DNA of 64,000 nucleotides from Rostratula benghalensis (Eukaryota > Chordata > Aves > Charadriiformes > Rostratulidae): the NCBI GenBank assembly GCA_013399305.1, contig VXAI01000083.1:1698778-1762777 (forward strand), in the 5' to 3' direction. This document shows, one piece after another, positions 38,001 to 49,805 of this stretch. Each line of letters starts with the position of its first letter. The stretch's first letter is position 1. The position numbers and the translations under genes are program-made. The notes below the pieces were generated by a model. The model was not told the origin of the DNA. It saw only the letters and a list, made by a program, of their open reading frames with translations, and made no database searches.

Positions 38001-41000
38001 CAAGTATGGATGTGTTATGTTTTACCGCAAGTTATGTGTATGTATCCACATATATTGCTCTGCATGGATACTTATAAGTATCACACTGTGAAAATAACAC
38101 ATGCAGAGCAATCCTTCCATCCTGACTTACTGTTGGTAAAAAACAAAACAAAAGCAGTACATAACTGGGGATAGAACAAAGGAAGTAGGGTTTAAGTACT
38201 TGAAATTCAGAAGCCAGAAATATTATTTGTGAACTCAGGTTGGTGTGCAGCACTGATTTTTAAAATTACTTTTTTTTCATGTTTTCTATTATTGCTTAAG
38301 ACACTTTTAGGTGTTATTAATACTTTTTCATAATAATTATGTTTAAAATTTTACCACATAGTTAATTTATTAATTATTAACGCTAGAGATTTTGTGAATC
38401 CTTATAAAATTTATTTCTTAGTCTTGTAGTATTCCTTATAGTTTCTCTTGATGTTTAATTAGCAAAGCAGAATATTAACATATGCCAAGGTTCTGTGCTA
38501 CAGTTATTTTTGTGAGAAAACATATCAGTCATACCATTTTCTTATTTTGTCTCTTGTGGGCATTATGTGATATTATAATACTATTTTCATTTTTAAACTC
38601 TGTGATTAACTGTTCTTTTGTTTGCAGTGGCAAATAATCCTCTGTTTTTATAAAAGTGAGCACACCAGCAGTTGCATTCAAATAAATTAAAACATTTATT
38701 GTATTTATTTTTCTTTTTATTTGCATAAATTTTCTAATTGAAATAATCCTTCCTGTTACAACTGCTTGATTCAGAACATTCAATTTTTTATTATTTAGCT
38801 TGAGATATAGAATCTGCCAGTCAGTGATAGCTGGAGAGGAGTGAGCCTTATGTCAACAGTGACAATTTTATAATAATTTTTACCTATTAAAAAATAGGTT
38901 ATGCTCTGCAACTTTATAAGTATCTTCAGAATAATCCTAGCTAAGTAGCTCATTTCAGATTTTGAAAATGAGGTTAATTCAGAAAGATGTTGCTTTTGTG
39001 AAAGAAAAATTGTATAGCATCATGAGAACACATGCTTGTAGCAAGCAAAATAGGAAAACAAATTGGCGTGTACCACTTCTCATTCACCACTCAGGTTAGG
39101 TCAGAGTTCATGGTTTGAGTACTATACCCTGACAGAATTGCTCAGATGAACTCTGAAATTATTTCCTGCCCATTTACTTTACTGTCTCAGTGAAAAATAT
39201 CTTGGGGAAGGGAAGAATTGTAACACCTCAGACAAAGAAAATGTAGCAAGTAAGAAAGCTGTGTTCTCTTCTCTCAAATGTCTTGTATTGGAGGAGATGA
39301 TTAACAGTCATTTGCTTTTTGTCTTAATGCCAGTCATGCTTTTATTGACTTCTTTAATATTCATTTCAATTTTACTGTATTCTCTTGCTTTCAGGACAAA
39401 TATTTAAAAAGGTTCATATATCAAGTTTCAAAAGACTAAAAATCCTCAAGACTTGAAAACAGTGTGAATGTACCTGCTGCTTTACAGCATAGCTTTACTA
39501 ATTCACCAGTAGGCAAGAAATACTCAGCCCTATTGAGAGTTCTGTTTCTTATTGTCAGTAGTGTTTCTATGGTTGAACATGGAATTTTTCTAAATAGCAG
39601 CTTGTCAAATAAGCAATTAGTCATCTGTATCGCTGGCATAAATGAACCTGTTCTGACAAACAATACACACTGTAGGAATTTATAGGGTGATGCGCAGTTA
39701 TAAAGCCCCATTTTCCCTTACCACAGGCAATCCATGTAGAAGAGTGCAGCCTGTGTGTTTTCTGTGAATTCACCCATCAGGGGAATTCTGGGGATTATGT
39801 TTATTCCTTCAAGGGAGAAAGCAGAGACTCAGTAACCCATCCTTAATCACCCTACAACCCTCAAAAGGTAAGGGATGTCCATGTTGGAGTCTCTTGTTGC
39901 TGCACCACTGTGCTTTACCAGCTTCCTGCATCCTGGCCTGCTGTTTTTTTCAGGATGCACTGGTGTCACTTGTTTGCTGGTTTTGAACAGCACTTTTTAA
40001 ATAGATACAGTACTGAATTATCCCCAATATTTGCAAAACACACTCAGAATCACAACGATGTATTTTCTTTCTGAAACGTTTTTCTCTTTGGCAAATAATT
40101 GTTTATTTCTGATGGGTATTGAATATATACCATTTGCTTTTTATTTGTATTCTGGCATTTCAGCATTGCTTGATCATTTTACTGTTAATTAGCTCTTCTC
40201 ATTAAAAACTTTGAATAACATACAGCCAGATACCTTAAGTATTACTTTTCAGAAGTCCTCCATTAAAAAATGTGTTTTCTTTGGGATTTTTTTTCCACCT
40301 GTACATGTGTTTGCACACACTTCAGCAAACATTGTCGTATACAGACACAGACAGCATAATAATTTTAAGAAATTGTTTTGGAATTGAACTATAAGACTTA
40401 AAGAATTGACTATGTCCCTTTAATTGATAGACCTGGTTACTATGATATTTACTGTACACTAAAATAACCTTTTTGGATCTGACATAATACTAAAATATTG
40501 TATTAAATATTCTTAAATATTCTTAAACTGTTGTTTTAATAATGTTTAAAGACTCTAGTGCTATTTTCCAGATACCTAAAACCATTGAAATTTCATGGCT
40601 GATATCACAAACATATCTGGAGCTCAGAGTGAAGGTGTACATCCTTGCCAACTTCACTGTGAGCTTCAGGTCATAGAAGAGTTCCATTTGCTGGAATTAT
40701 CTGAGTGATGATAGAGGAGAAGAAAGCAGGGGCTCTCTTCAGTTCGTTAGAGAATTTCAGGCCAGATGAGTGAAGAAGGTTTCCTGCGAGCAATTAGCAG
40801 AATCACCCAATGTAGTTTATTTGGACTGGGTGCATCCTTTGAGTTTGTGACCACTTAGAAGATAACAAATGAGTAAAAGCAACATTAGTTTATTACAAAG
40901 AAATCGTTAAACAGGTTTAATGCTCTTATGTGAGCAGTTAACTGACCCAGTAGATAGGAGAAAAGCTGTGTATCTTACTCAGATATTAATACCTTTTCTC

Positions 41001-41049
41001 ATGATATACTCATAAGTATGGCACAGGGAATTAAGAACTAGGTGGAAAT

Positions 41050-41880
41050 TGAGATTGAATGGGTGGAAAATTACTGGATAACCTTGCCTACCAAATAGCT
41101 GTTAATGGTTCACTGTTAAACCAAGGGCGTATATTTTAGCATTCAGCAGAGGCGATACATGTGGGTTTGGTCTATGTTTTCCTGACAAGCTGAAGGATCT
41201 GCTTCCTAAATTTGCATACAGTACAAAACCAGGAGGACCTGCAAATGCAATAGAATTTTGGCTGGAAATTAAAAAATCTACTTTAGAAAATTAGGAAAAA
41301 AAGCTCAAAAAATGTAATGAAATTAAAGGGAGCAAGTACAAAGTATTCTGCTCTGAAACAATCAAACAAAGTTTTAAAGAGTGTGGTAGTTGAATACTAT
41401 TGCAATAATTCCAAATAATGTGGAAATTACAGTAAAGAAAAAACTGAATGTCAGGTTGGAAAGAAATAATGTACTTGAAAGACATAAATGAGAATATAAA
41501 ACACAATACAAATGAAATAATTATTCACAAGATAGTGAAGTAATGATTTTGCTTTATTCAGCATTAGTCCAATCTCAGCTGGGTACGGAGTACATCTAGT
41601 ATACACTGTGTACACCTAGTCTGATCAGTGGGAGGACGTACAGAGCACACTGCAGTTTATTAGTGTTGTAGGAAACAAGACCTATAAGAAGTGGGTTTTA
41701 TTCTTGTTTTCTTGCCAAAATAAGGGGAAACATATGCAGAATGTAAAAATAAAAAGTTAACAAATTAAAAGAAAACTTTTCACTTTCAGTGATGGATAGG
41801 ATAAGAGTTGAACTGAAAAGATTACATTGCTATAAGGTTAGGTATTTAAAAATCTGTCAGGAATAACATGGCTATTCTCT
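41050..41880 (+). repeat. Old CR1/L3-like LINE remnant, sense
   Basis: Several ordered blocks match the 3' half of CR1/L3-type LINEs. They are aatttgcatacagtacaaaa (the degraded F-A-D-D-T-K segment) then gcaaatgcaatagaa at 41210-41252; ctttattcagcattagtcca and atctcagctgggta at about 41552-41585; and gataggataagagttgaact followed by ctataaggttaggtatttaa near 41797-41850. Stops and indels throughout show it is inactive. The order of blocks makes this more secure than the other old LINE calls. Confidence 0.65.
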
Positions 41881-43380
41881 TTGGGAACATATTTAGGAAC
41901 AGTTACATTATCTCTCTGTTCTTTTTTTATTTTCTATTGTCAACTTCACTGTTTAACCTGTAACCTTAACAACTGCTGATTATAAACCCTTTGAAAATAA
42001 ATTTTTCACAGGAGCCTTGGTAGAGGTAATTTCTTTTCTGATTCTGTAATGAAGTTTCTGCTTGTCTTTCTGTGATGGTGATAATTTATGACTTGACCCA
42101 TGGGAAACTATATTGAGCTGCAGGTAAACTGGGAGATTATTAGAGTATCTTGAATTTTGGCCCTTTGCTAACACTGCCACATCAAAACTGCAGAAATAAT
42201 GGAAGTGTTCTAAATGTGGGGTTGATACTGTGTGTAAGATGGGAGGCCCTAATTTCCAACAATGTGAGAAGGTAAGTAGTGAACGATTCTTGTCTCTGGC
42301 AGTCACTTCTTATCTATTTGTGTTGATAATACAAAAAACCTGAAAATATTATCAAAGTGTAAGAAGTTTAACAATAAGCATAGAAGAGTTGTATAATTTG
42401 GACCCCTAGCAGACTGATATTCTCCTGGAGAAACCATCCTTTTTTTGATACTGAGAATTGCTTTTACTTGTTCAATACATAAAAATAATTTCATTGTTTA
42501 TCTCTAGAAGATAAAGCATTGTGTTTAGGAAAAGATTATGATTGGTTGTCATAGTTTTCATCCAATGTCTAGGTCACTGTGTTTTCCTTCCACCTGTAGT
42601 GAAAGAGTTGTATCTATTAAAGCACCATTTTGTATATGAATGAGAAATTTTCATATAAATTATCTAAACAATAATGTTTTTTCTTTATTTCTTGAATATA
42701 AAAACAGACTGTGCCTCTGTAGAAAAATATTCTTTGTGTATATATCTTTGTATCCTGCACAGAATGTTTGGTTGTAGTCTTTATAGCCATAGACTTGAGC
42801 TTCCTTATCAAATTTAAGTTTTAAAAGTGTTTAACTTCTTTTAAAAATTTTTTAAAAAAAAAAACCACCCCAACCCAAAAAGACCACCCAACTTTATTCT
42901 TTTAATATATGTGATGCTCATATTTGTTGCTTAGGCTAATTTATATTTCATTACTAGTCACCATAGAACCTGTATAGAACCTGTATTTGTATCACTGCAC
43001 TACAAGCATTCATGGCTATGGTTTCGGTAAAAAAATAAGAAATGAGATGCTTTCTTAAAAGATCTAGCTATTCTGCCCTTAATAATAAATTTTCTACTGA
43101 TTCTGACATTATGGTTGTGAACAATTTCATTCAGAGCAAGTATTCCAGAGTTCCACAATGAAACTTTGTATTTATGGCATTTAATAGTGTGTGTTCTTCC
43201 TCCCCATATACTTGATTTTCTGCAGAAGTTAAAAGTCATATTTTGATTCTGAATCTTGCATTTTTCCATGAGATAGTTTTTAGATTAACTTCACTGCTGC
43301 TCTTTTATTGGTTTATTTCATAACTAGTTTTGAATTCCAGAAAACATTAATTTATTCATGTGCTTTTGGTTTCTTTCCAG

Positions 43381-43514
43381 CCTGTAATTCCAACCAGTCC
43401 AACAAGCAGCTCTACAACACCAACAAGTACAATGGGCATATCCTCAAAACTGGAGAACTCTGCACTCCAGGATGTTTTCATTCTGTCTCCGATGTCAGGA
43501 CTTTATGGCCCCAG
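43381..43514 (+). CDS. CNKSR2: CNK gene exon: linker with degenerate proline motif
   Basis: This 134-base exon encodes 44 residues plus two bases of a split Arg codon. It begins PVIPTSPTSSSTTP and ends ENSALQDVFILSPMSGLYGP(R). Acceptor: ggtttctttccag; donor: CAG|gtattt. Phase goes from 0 to 2, completed by the G that opens the next exon. It corresponds to the Ser/Thr/Pro linker after the PDZ domain, where human CNKSR2 and CNKSR3 both carry DLYIPPPPA. Here the block reads DVFILSPMS, so the proline run is lost. Identity to human CNKSR2 as recalled is only about half. The SPTSS and TPTST tracts are candidate phosphorylation-rich linkers. Confidence 0.88.
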
Positions 43515-44121
43515 GTATTTAAGTCCTAATAAATTTGAGGTTTTGAAAAGTAAAATTTTACACTTTAATTTCACTAGGTTACTGAAAACAAACAAACAAA
43601 AAGCCCCGCAATCAAACAAAATATTTAGTAATTGGTAAAATAAGAGCTTGACATATATTAAGCAGCGTATCATTGTTTTGAGACACTTGACTTTTAATTA
43701 GCTACATACCAGTTGAGCAAAACCTGGACTTACTCCTAAAACAAGAAGGTCTTTGAAGAAGTCTTTAATCATTTATTACATAGTTATTTAATCATTATTT
43801 ACTTTTATGTGACTGCTTGTACCTTATTCTAAAGCAGATGTTTCTTCAAGGGAAACTCCTGCCTTCTTATGTTACACGGATTCCTTATGCTCCCTTTCAA
43901 ATACTAGAAAACTCCTGAATAACTGTGTTTGTCTTACAGTTAAAATGGAACCTAATGATCATTTCATTAATTTACGTTTGTTGAATTGGATAACTTTTGT
44001 GAAAGTTTACACATAGAGCTTTTCACTTACAGGACTTTTCATTTGTAGTGTTTGCAAGAGACAGTTGTGCGCTTTATCAAAAAATGGTTAATTTCTCCAT
44101 AACCTTCTGGGTTCTTTTTAG
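43515..44121 (+). other. Intron, 0.6 kb
   Basis: The shortest intron in the window. It has a donor gtattt and acceptor gttctttttag. Nothing else is recognisable inside it. Confidence 0.8.
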
Positions 44122-44327
44122 GGATGAAATTGGAATCATGTCTTGTGATGACATCAGCAAATTTGGAAAAACTGGAATGAAAGGCTCTGAGTCTCCAGGC
44201 TATTTTCTGGAGCATGAAAGTGGGAAATACTACACCTTAATTGAAGGTGAAGGCCACCCTGTGGGTTCTGAGTACGAGAGAAGCAGAGCTACAGGAGTGC
44301 GGAGAAGAGAAAAAACACCCACTCATG
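44122..44327 (+). CDS. CNKSR2: CNK gene exon: DUF1170-type linker (GSESP motif)
   Basis: This 206-base exon encodes 68 full residues plus split codons at both ends. It starts (R)DEIGIMSCDDISKF, includes MKGSESPGYFLEHESGKY, and ends RRREKTPTHG. Acceptor gttctttttag and donor CATG|gtaggc; the phase runs 2 to 1 and fits its neighbours. PRDE-G, KGSESP-x-x-FL and R-K/S-TP-x-x-G are linker landmarks shared with CNKSR2 and CNKSR3. REKTP agrees with CNKSR3, while other parts agree with CNKSR2, and the stretch between the landmarks is largely unlike either. The region is expected to be flexible and cytosolic. Confidence 0.88.
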
Positions 44328-47300
44328 GTAGGCTTGATTTCTTTACTATTTCTGAATGGACTGGCTTTACAAATTGTGCTATTAGCACTGTAACACCCCC
44401 AAATACCTGTCATTCTTTAACCATGACTTGTTGGCTGTGAATAGTAGACAAAGGTCTATGTGAAGGAATACTGAGTACAATTACAAGTTAACATTCAGGA
44501 TCAGGACTAAATTATTTATTCTGCAGTGCACACTTAGAATCTTGAATGACACTTAACTTCATATTATTTGGATAGCTAGCGTATGGATTTTGCTCCATTT
44601 CAGTTTCAAGCTCTTGGAGGTTTTTTTCAGTTGCAGTGTTCTGGACTGTTAAACTTCACTGGAGGACCTGAAAAGGCTTACTTGGGGTATAAAAGTTATT
44701 TATAAGATATAAGGCCTTCCAAAATTCAGTGCTGTATTAAATGGATATAATTATATGTGTAATATCCTGCAATGCACTGTTAATACAGGAAGTATATTCC
44801 AAAAATCTTGGAATGGAGGCTGATTAACTATATAAGATGCTTTTGATAAATAATACATTCTGGTTTATATAGAAATTTCATGTAAATGTAAATCTATGTG
44901 GGTATACAGGTACACAAACATATAGTGCCTGTGTATGAGTATATATATCTATATGAAAGGTATTGCTGAAACTGAATTGATTACTTTTTTTATTGCTTAT
45001 CTCTTAGAACTGATATGCCTGATGCTTGTTAATTTTAGAATTCTTATGAAATAGAACAGTGTATTCTCCATATTTGCAGTGGTTTTATTTTCAAGGCAGT
45101 AAGTTATTTTTGTAGTTGACAGACTTTAAAATATTTCTCTTAAAAGCTGAAAATGACACTATTTCTGAGCCTCAGAGAAAGCAATGACTCTCCTTTCTGA
45201 TCATTGCATTCTGTATGGGTAGGTTCTGTCTCTTTATATTTATATATATATGATGCCATCAATCAGTGCTTTATTCACCTACTCTGAGGCACAGGGTTTT
45301 TTCCTTTCATTTTGTTAAAAAAAGTTTCCTAAATTTTTTGTCCTTGACACCTAGGAAAGGGAAAAACCTCTCACAAGCTCACAGTAGTAAATAAAAATGT
45401 GTCTGTGAAGAACAGAAGTAATAAAAACATGCTGGAGTTCAATGGAGATAATATCAAAGGCAGTTATAGTAGAAGGTCAAATAACAGCTGAAATGGAATA
45501 CAGTTAGGGGAAAAAAAAAAAAGAAAAATCTTTAAGCACCCCAGGCACTGCTTCTGCTGGTCTGCCACAGAACTGGCTACTCTGGTGCACAATTTGATGC
45601 CGTGGATGTTATTAAATGTACTTTCCCATGCTTCTTTCAGTTGTTAGTACTCAGAGACAATGCTGCTTTCTTTTCCCTCTCCTCAGACTAAGGTGTTCTT
45701 GCTGCCATAAATGTTAGAAGATATTTGACAGCCCGAGATGCCAAAACAGATTTTGATAGTTAAGATGTACAAGCATTTTCTTGTGTCAATAAATGTTTGC
45801 TGAGGTTTTTCATATTATATGTGAGATATCTATAGTATAGTTTACATAACTTACCTGGGTTAAGGTTTCAACTGCATTACCTTTTGCCTAAGAACAGCTG
45901 ATGAGTGACAGTTAAGTAATTTCACCTGCTGTTTCAAGAGCTGAGAGGGTAGGATTCAAGGCTGAAAATAGGACAGCGGCAAGAATACTTCAAATTATGT
46001 CCAGCTGCACTGATGGTTCACAGATCACAGACTATCAGGGATTGGAAGAGACCTTGAAAGATCATCCAGTCCAATCCCTCTGCCGGAGCAGGAAGACCTA
46101 GATCAGGGCACACAGGAGTGCATCCAGGCAGGTTTTGAATGTCTCCAGAGAAGGAGACTCCACAATTCGTGATGCTTCACTGTAGCTAGACTTTCCCAAC
46201 AAAGAAAACCAGAATAGCACTTGGAAAGATGGATGCTGTCATTCTAGTAGTTTGAAAGAAATCTTAGCTTATGTTTATCAAGTAAACAGAACTTTTGTCC
46301 TCTTTTTGCTAAATAAAAATGGATTTATGATTTAAAAGGCAAAATACCAATGGACAGGATTGTATGTATGTATAAATGCAGTACCTTTTCAGAATAAAGC
46401 CTTTTTAATAGGTCTTTATTATATGTAGGGAATTTTTAGTAACTTGTACAACCATATTCTTGGTGCTTGAAAGACTTGCAACACTGAAGAGTAGTATTCC
46501 ATTTTATTATCTCCCTGGTAGGTGACATCATTTTATAATAAAATTAGAATGAAAGATAGATCTTAACTGTGATTAAAATTGGAGCCAGACGGATGTATTT
46601 GGCATGCTTCCATAAATTCATGCTGCATGATGACTTAAAATGTTGGGCCCTGTGCCTGATCCCAGTAATATGCAAGACTTTTCTTGTGTTTATGATGCAC
46701 AGTCCTGGTTTTCTGTAACTTTGAAAATCTAAAAGGGATTGACTTAAAAGTCTCAGAAATATGCCTTTGTTTCAAAAAAAAATTAAGCCAGAATTTTTTA
46801 AATTTTATATTTTTTAAAAAATGAATGCGTAATTAACAACTTTCAAATCCTAACTTTGTTCTACTGTAGTAGAATGGTTTGTACTTTTTGACTTAAATTT
46901 GAACCATCAGAGTAACAATGTGTCTTCCAGTGGAAAGACAGGATTTGTGGTAGATCCAACAAACATGTTTCTGATGCTGAAACCAGACAGCCATGGGCAG
47001 AGTAAGGAATAGAAAGTTTCTGAAGTCTTTCATGGACTCACACAAGCCACGGTTCATAAATGCCTGCTATGGACTTTGCAGAATTCAAGTGATTATTAGA
47101 AACCATTCTCTGTTGCAGCTGGTAGGTAGAAGGATACTCAGACAGAAGAGACCCTCAGTATTGATCATGTGCACAAAATCCAAGGAGGCAAATAAGAAGT
47201 CCATTTGCTCAAACCATTTGTGAAAATTAAGCTTGTAGTTATCATTGCTGTGCCATGCATTGTTGGTTTGGGGGTTTTTTTGGCAGGGAAGTTACATGTA

Positions 47301-48076
47301 TTTTTCCATGCAATTAGTTATACACTGACTTTTATTTTATGAGAGAGAGTATAATATGGGAAAATCTCAGTACTCTAGGTATACGTTTTCAGAAATACAT
47401 GTTACCCAGAAGCACATTTGTCAAATACCTGTTTGTTCTTAAATCCTCCTAACATTTTAGTATCCAAAAAGACATATTTTGGAAGAAAGGTGAATCTCAG
47501 CATACAAATAATCCACACAAAATGCTTTGTCACTCCAATCAACCTGTGGAAACTGATAATGAAATAGAAATTCTTGTTCACGTTTGATTTCTATAATTAT
47601 TCCAGAAACAGAACAGTAGCAAACCACTTTTAAAAAAAAATTACTTGAATTAAATTTAATCAACTGGCATATGGAAAAAGGAATCTTTTGCTTTTTGGGC
47701 CAGACAGAATTTAAATCATAATCTAGGGGGTGTGTTTCTGTGTTTTGTGACAATCACACTGACAAGGCCAAAGTGCTAATGCTCCTCAGGTAATAGTTGG
47801 CTATCACTGATACCATAGCAGGGAGTGACTAATGAGTATTGATATCTTACAGCCTTAGTGCCATAAAATTCTATTAATTAAAACTCTAGTGTCTAAATCT
47901 TCCGTTTTGTTGTCACTATTACTAAACAGCACTCCATATTTTCCTTCTAAGGCATCTGAAATTAACTGTAATCTGCTTTACATTTACAAGTAATTTCACT
48001 GAAGTGATAATTTCTTTCACATCCTTCTATTTTCAGTCTTCAAAAATTATATTGGTTTATCTTGAATTGTTTCCAG
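44328..48076 (+). other. Intron, 3.7 kb
   Basis: No exon seen. It carries an antisense CR1 fragment (46018-46190), an AT microsatellite at about 45236-45252, and a T/G tract at 47264-47284. It ends in acceptor gaattgtttccag. Confidence 0.7.
46018..46190 (-). repeat. CR1 LINE fragment, antisense
   Basis: It contains cagggattggaagagacctt, gatcatccagtccaatccct, ctgccggagcaggaagacct and gtctccagagaaggagactc, in the order expected for the reverse complement of CR1. It is a clear match. Confidence 0.92.
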
Positions 48077-48163
48077 GAGATTTAAGGCCTGTTTCTATGC
48101 CTACTGAGTACAGTTGGATAGGGGAGTCAAAAGAGCAAAACGTGTACAAGAGGGGAAGCAGAG
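48077..48163 (+). CDS. CNKSR2: CNK gene exon: linker (RPVSMP motif)
   Basis: This 87-base exon encodes 28 full residues plus split codons: (G)DLRPVSMPTEYSWIGE through NVYKRGSR. Acceptor: gtttccag; donor: AGAG|gtgagt, a near-perfect site. Human CNKSR2 has KLRPISMPVEYNWVGD here as recalled, so the start is well preserved; the second half diverges until KRGSR (human KRDSR). Phase runs 1 to 1. Its length is a multiple of three, so skipping it would keep the frame. It leaves one base (G) for the next exon, which creates the phase problem described for 49558. Confidence 0.88.
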
Positions 48164-49557
48164 GTGAGTATTTTTTTTTTCTTTGTAACTTAAGAAGCAT
48201 AAAGATATCATTGCAGGAGCTAAAGCTATTTTTCTCAATCACTACAGAGAATGTAAAAGAGCCTGTTTAGTATCTGAGTTTGTGTTTCTGTTTCTGAAAA
48301 TCTTAAAGTTTGTATTAGTAGGAAGGATTTCCTCTTAATTCTATTATAAATAAAGATAAACATCAAGGAAAAAAAGACTTGTAAGATTCAGATATATGTT
48401 AATAACAACCAGTTCTTAATCTGAACAATTCCAGAAAATGGTAAGTGGTGTTACAGGGGGAAGGTAACGTCCTTTGAGACACATTTTGATTAGTATAAGT
48501 GAATATTTGAAACGAGAATCCAGCTGTCAGTGTTCAGACCAGCAGTCCTGAGCATATACTTTTTATTCTGGTGGAAATTAGGAGCTTCAGAAGAAGCATC
48601 ATGATAGCAGAGGGTTGGGGGGGGGGTTTCTTTTTTTTTTTTCCTCTGCTGGAAAGCAATTACATTTTTCAAAAGAGTACTCTTCAAATATACAAGTATG
48701 CTCGTTGTTATGTCAATTGTTGAAGATCCTTAAATGAATACATTTTTTTTTTCAGAATCTTTTAGACATAATCTGGGTAGCTGAGAGGAGTTCAAATTGA
48801 CCACTTATAATGTGACAAAATTGAATGACACTCTTGAAAATTAATACAGGATTTTAAACTACCTTCCATTACAAGGCAAAATAAATTTCACTTAAGGCAC
48901 AAGCCTTTTCTGATTTAGTCCAAACCTGTTGATTTATGTTTCGTTTGTATTTCACTGTTACAGACTTGTTGGCAGGCCTATTCCCAATTCAAAACTGTGC
49001 CCACAAATACTATGCATCTGTTTAAGACCATTATTCCCATTTGTCAGGCTCATTGTAATTACAGGTCTTGTCTCTGGAATGGTTGCAGAGATGTTCTCTT
49101 ATTGATACAATTTACAAATATTTTCTGTGTATGCTCACTTTCACCTTGGATGGAAGGGGAGAGGGTGTCTCAGTAAATGTACTGAGGCCAGTGCAAGCCC
49201 TCGCAATTCACTTGGCATTCACATGACTCTCCAGTTGAATAGTACCAAGTGATGATCGTTAACATTTCGCTGAAACCTCTTGGCTTTATTTATATATCCT
49301 GTGGACCAGCTTCGTACTGTCTGTCATGCCAGGACCTGGGTATGCACCATCTTTTCTGTCCCTAGGTTTTGTGCCAACTTCTTGGCTTGCTTTTGATTAG
49401 AACCTTGGTATAAATAAGTTTGTTTGCAGAAGAGCCTTAGATGAAGTGGGGAATGAACCAAGCTGACTATGCAGATGTAACCAAAAGGATTCTCTGCTTT
49501 TGTCCTCTTACTAATGTTTCTTTTTTTCCTTTTTTTTCCCTCCAACAACTGACTCTG
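48164..49557 (+). other. Intron, 1.4 kb
   Basis: No extra exon was found. It contains a G-run/T-run (48611-48643). Its 3' end is a strong pyrimidine tract (49517-49541) followed by aacaactgactctgag. The only AG after the tract is at 49558-49559. Confidence 0.65.
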
Positions 49558-49805
49558 AGAATTCACTCCTGCGGTATCTGAGTGATGACAAGATACTGGT
49601 TATCCAAGAAGAGCCTTTGACACAAAAAGACAACAAAAGGGACACAGGTCGTAGGTCAAGAAAAAAGGGCAAAACCACAAGCAGTCCAAACTACCCTATT
49701 AGTCCACCTGTGCTGACATCTACTATTAATGTCAGGCTTGAACCTGGACAGCAAGATGTCTTGAATTTCTCTCTAGCAGAAAATAACACAGTTCCACTTT
49801 ATCAT
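49558..49805 (+). CDS. CNKSR2: CNK gene exon: linker with basic tract (ENSLLRY)
   Basis: The exon encodes about 82 residues starting (E)NSLLRYLSDDKI, with a basic tract KRDTGRRSRKKGK, and ends NNTVPLYH. The donor is CAT|gtaagt, phase 0. ENSLLRY, KDTG-x-x-S-KKG and the final LYH match human CNKSR2 as recalled; the middle is divergent. The start is ambiguous. In the correct frame the exon must begin at 49558 (AG AAT TCA, joining the G of the previous exon to make Glu), but the preceding dinucleotide is TG. The canonical AG acceptor gives a start at 49560, which shifts the frame and meets a stop within about eight codons. A rare GT-TG splice, a two-base deletion in an AGAG run, or an assembly error could explain this. 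Confidence 0.85.

Noticed and set aside
44048..44121. Upstream ATG and 24 codons before the 44122 exon
   Set aside because: Open only by chance through the intron end; the acceptor at 44121 and CNK similarity start the exon at 44122.
48004..48076. Open frame reading into the 48077 exon from the intron
   Set aside because: Similarity to CNKSR2 begins after the acceptor gtttccag; the upstream part is a pyrimidine-rich 3' intron end.
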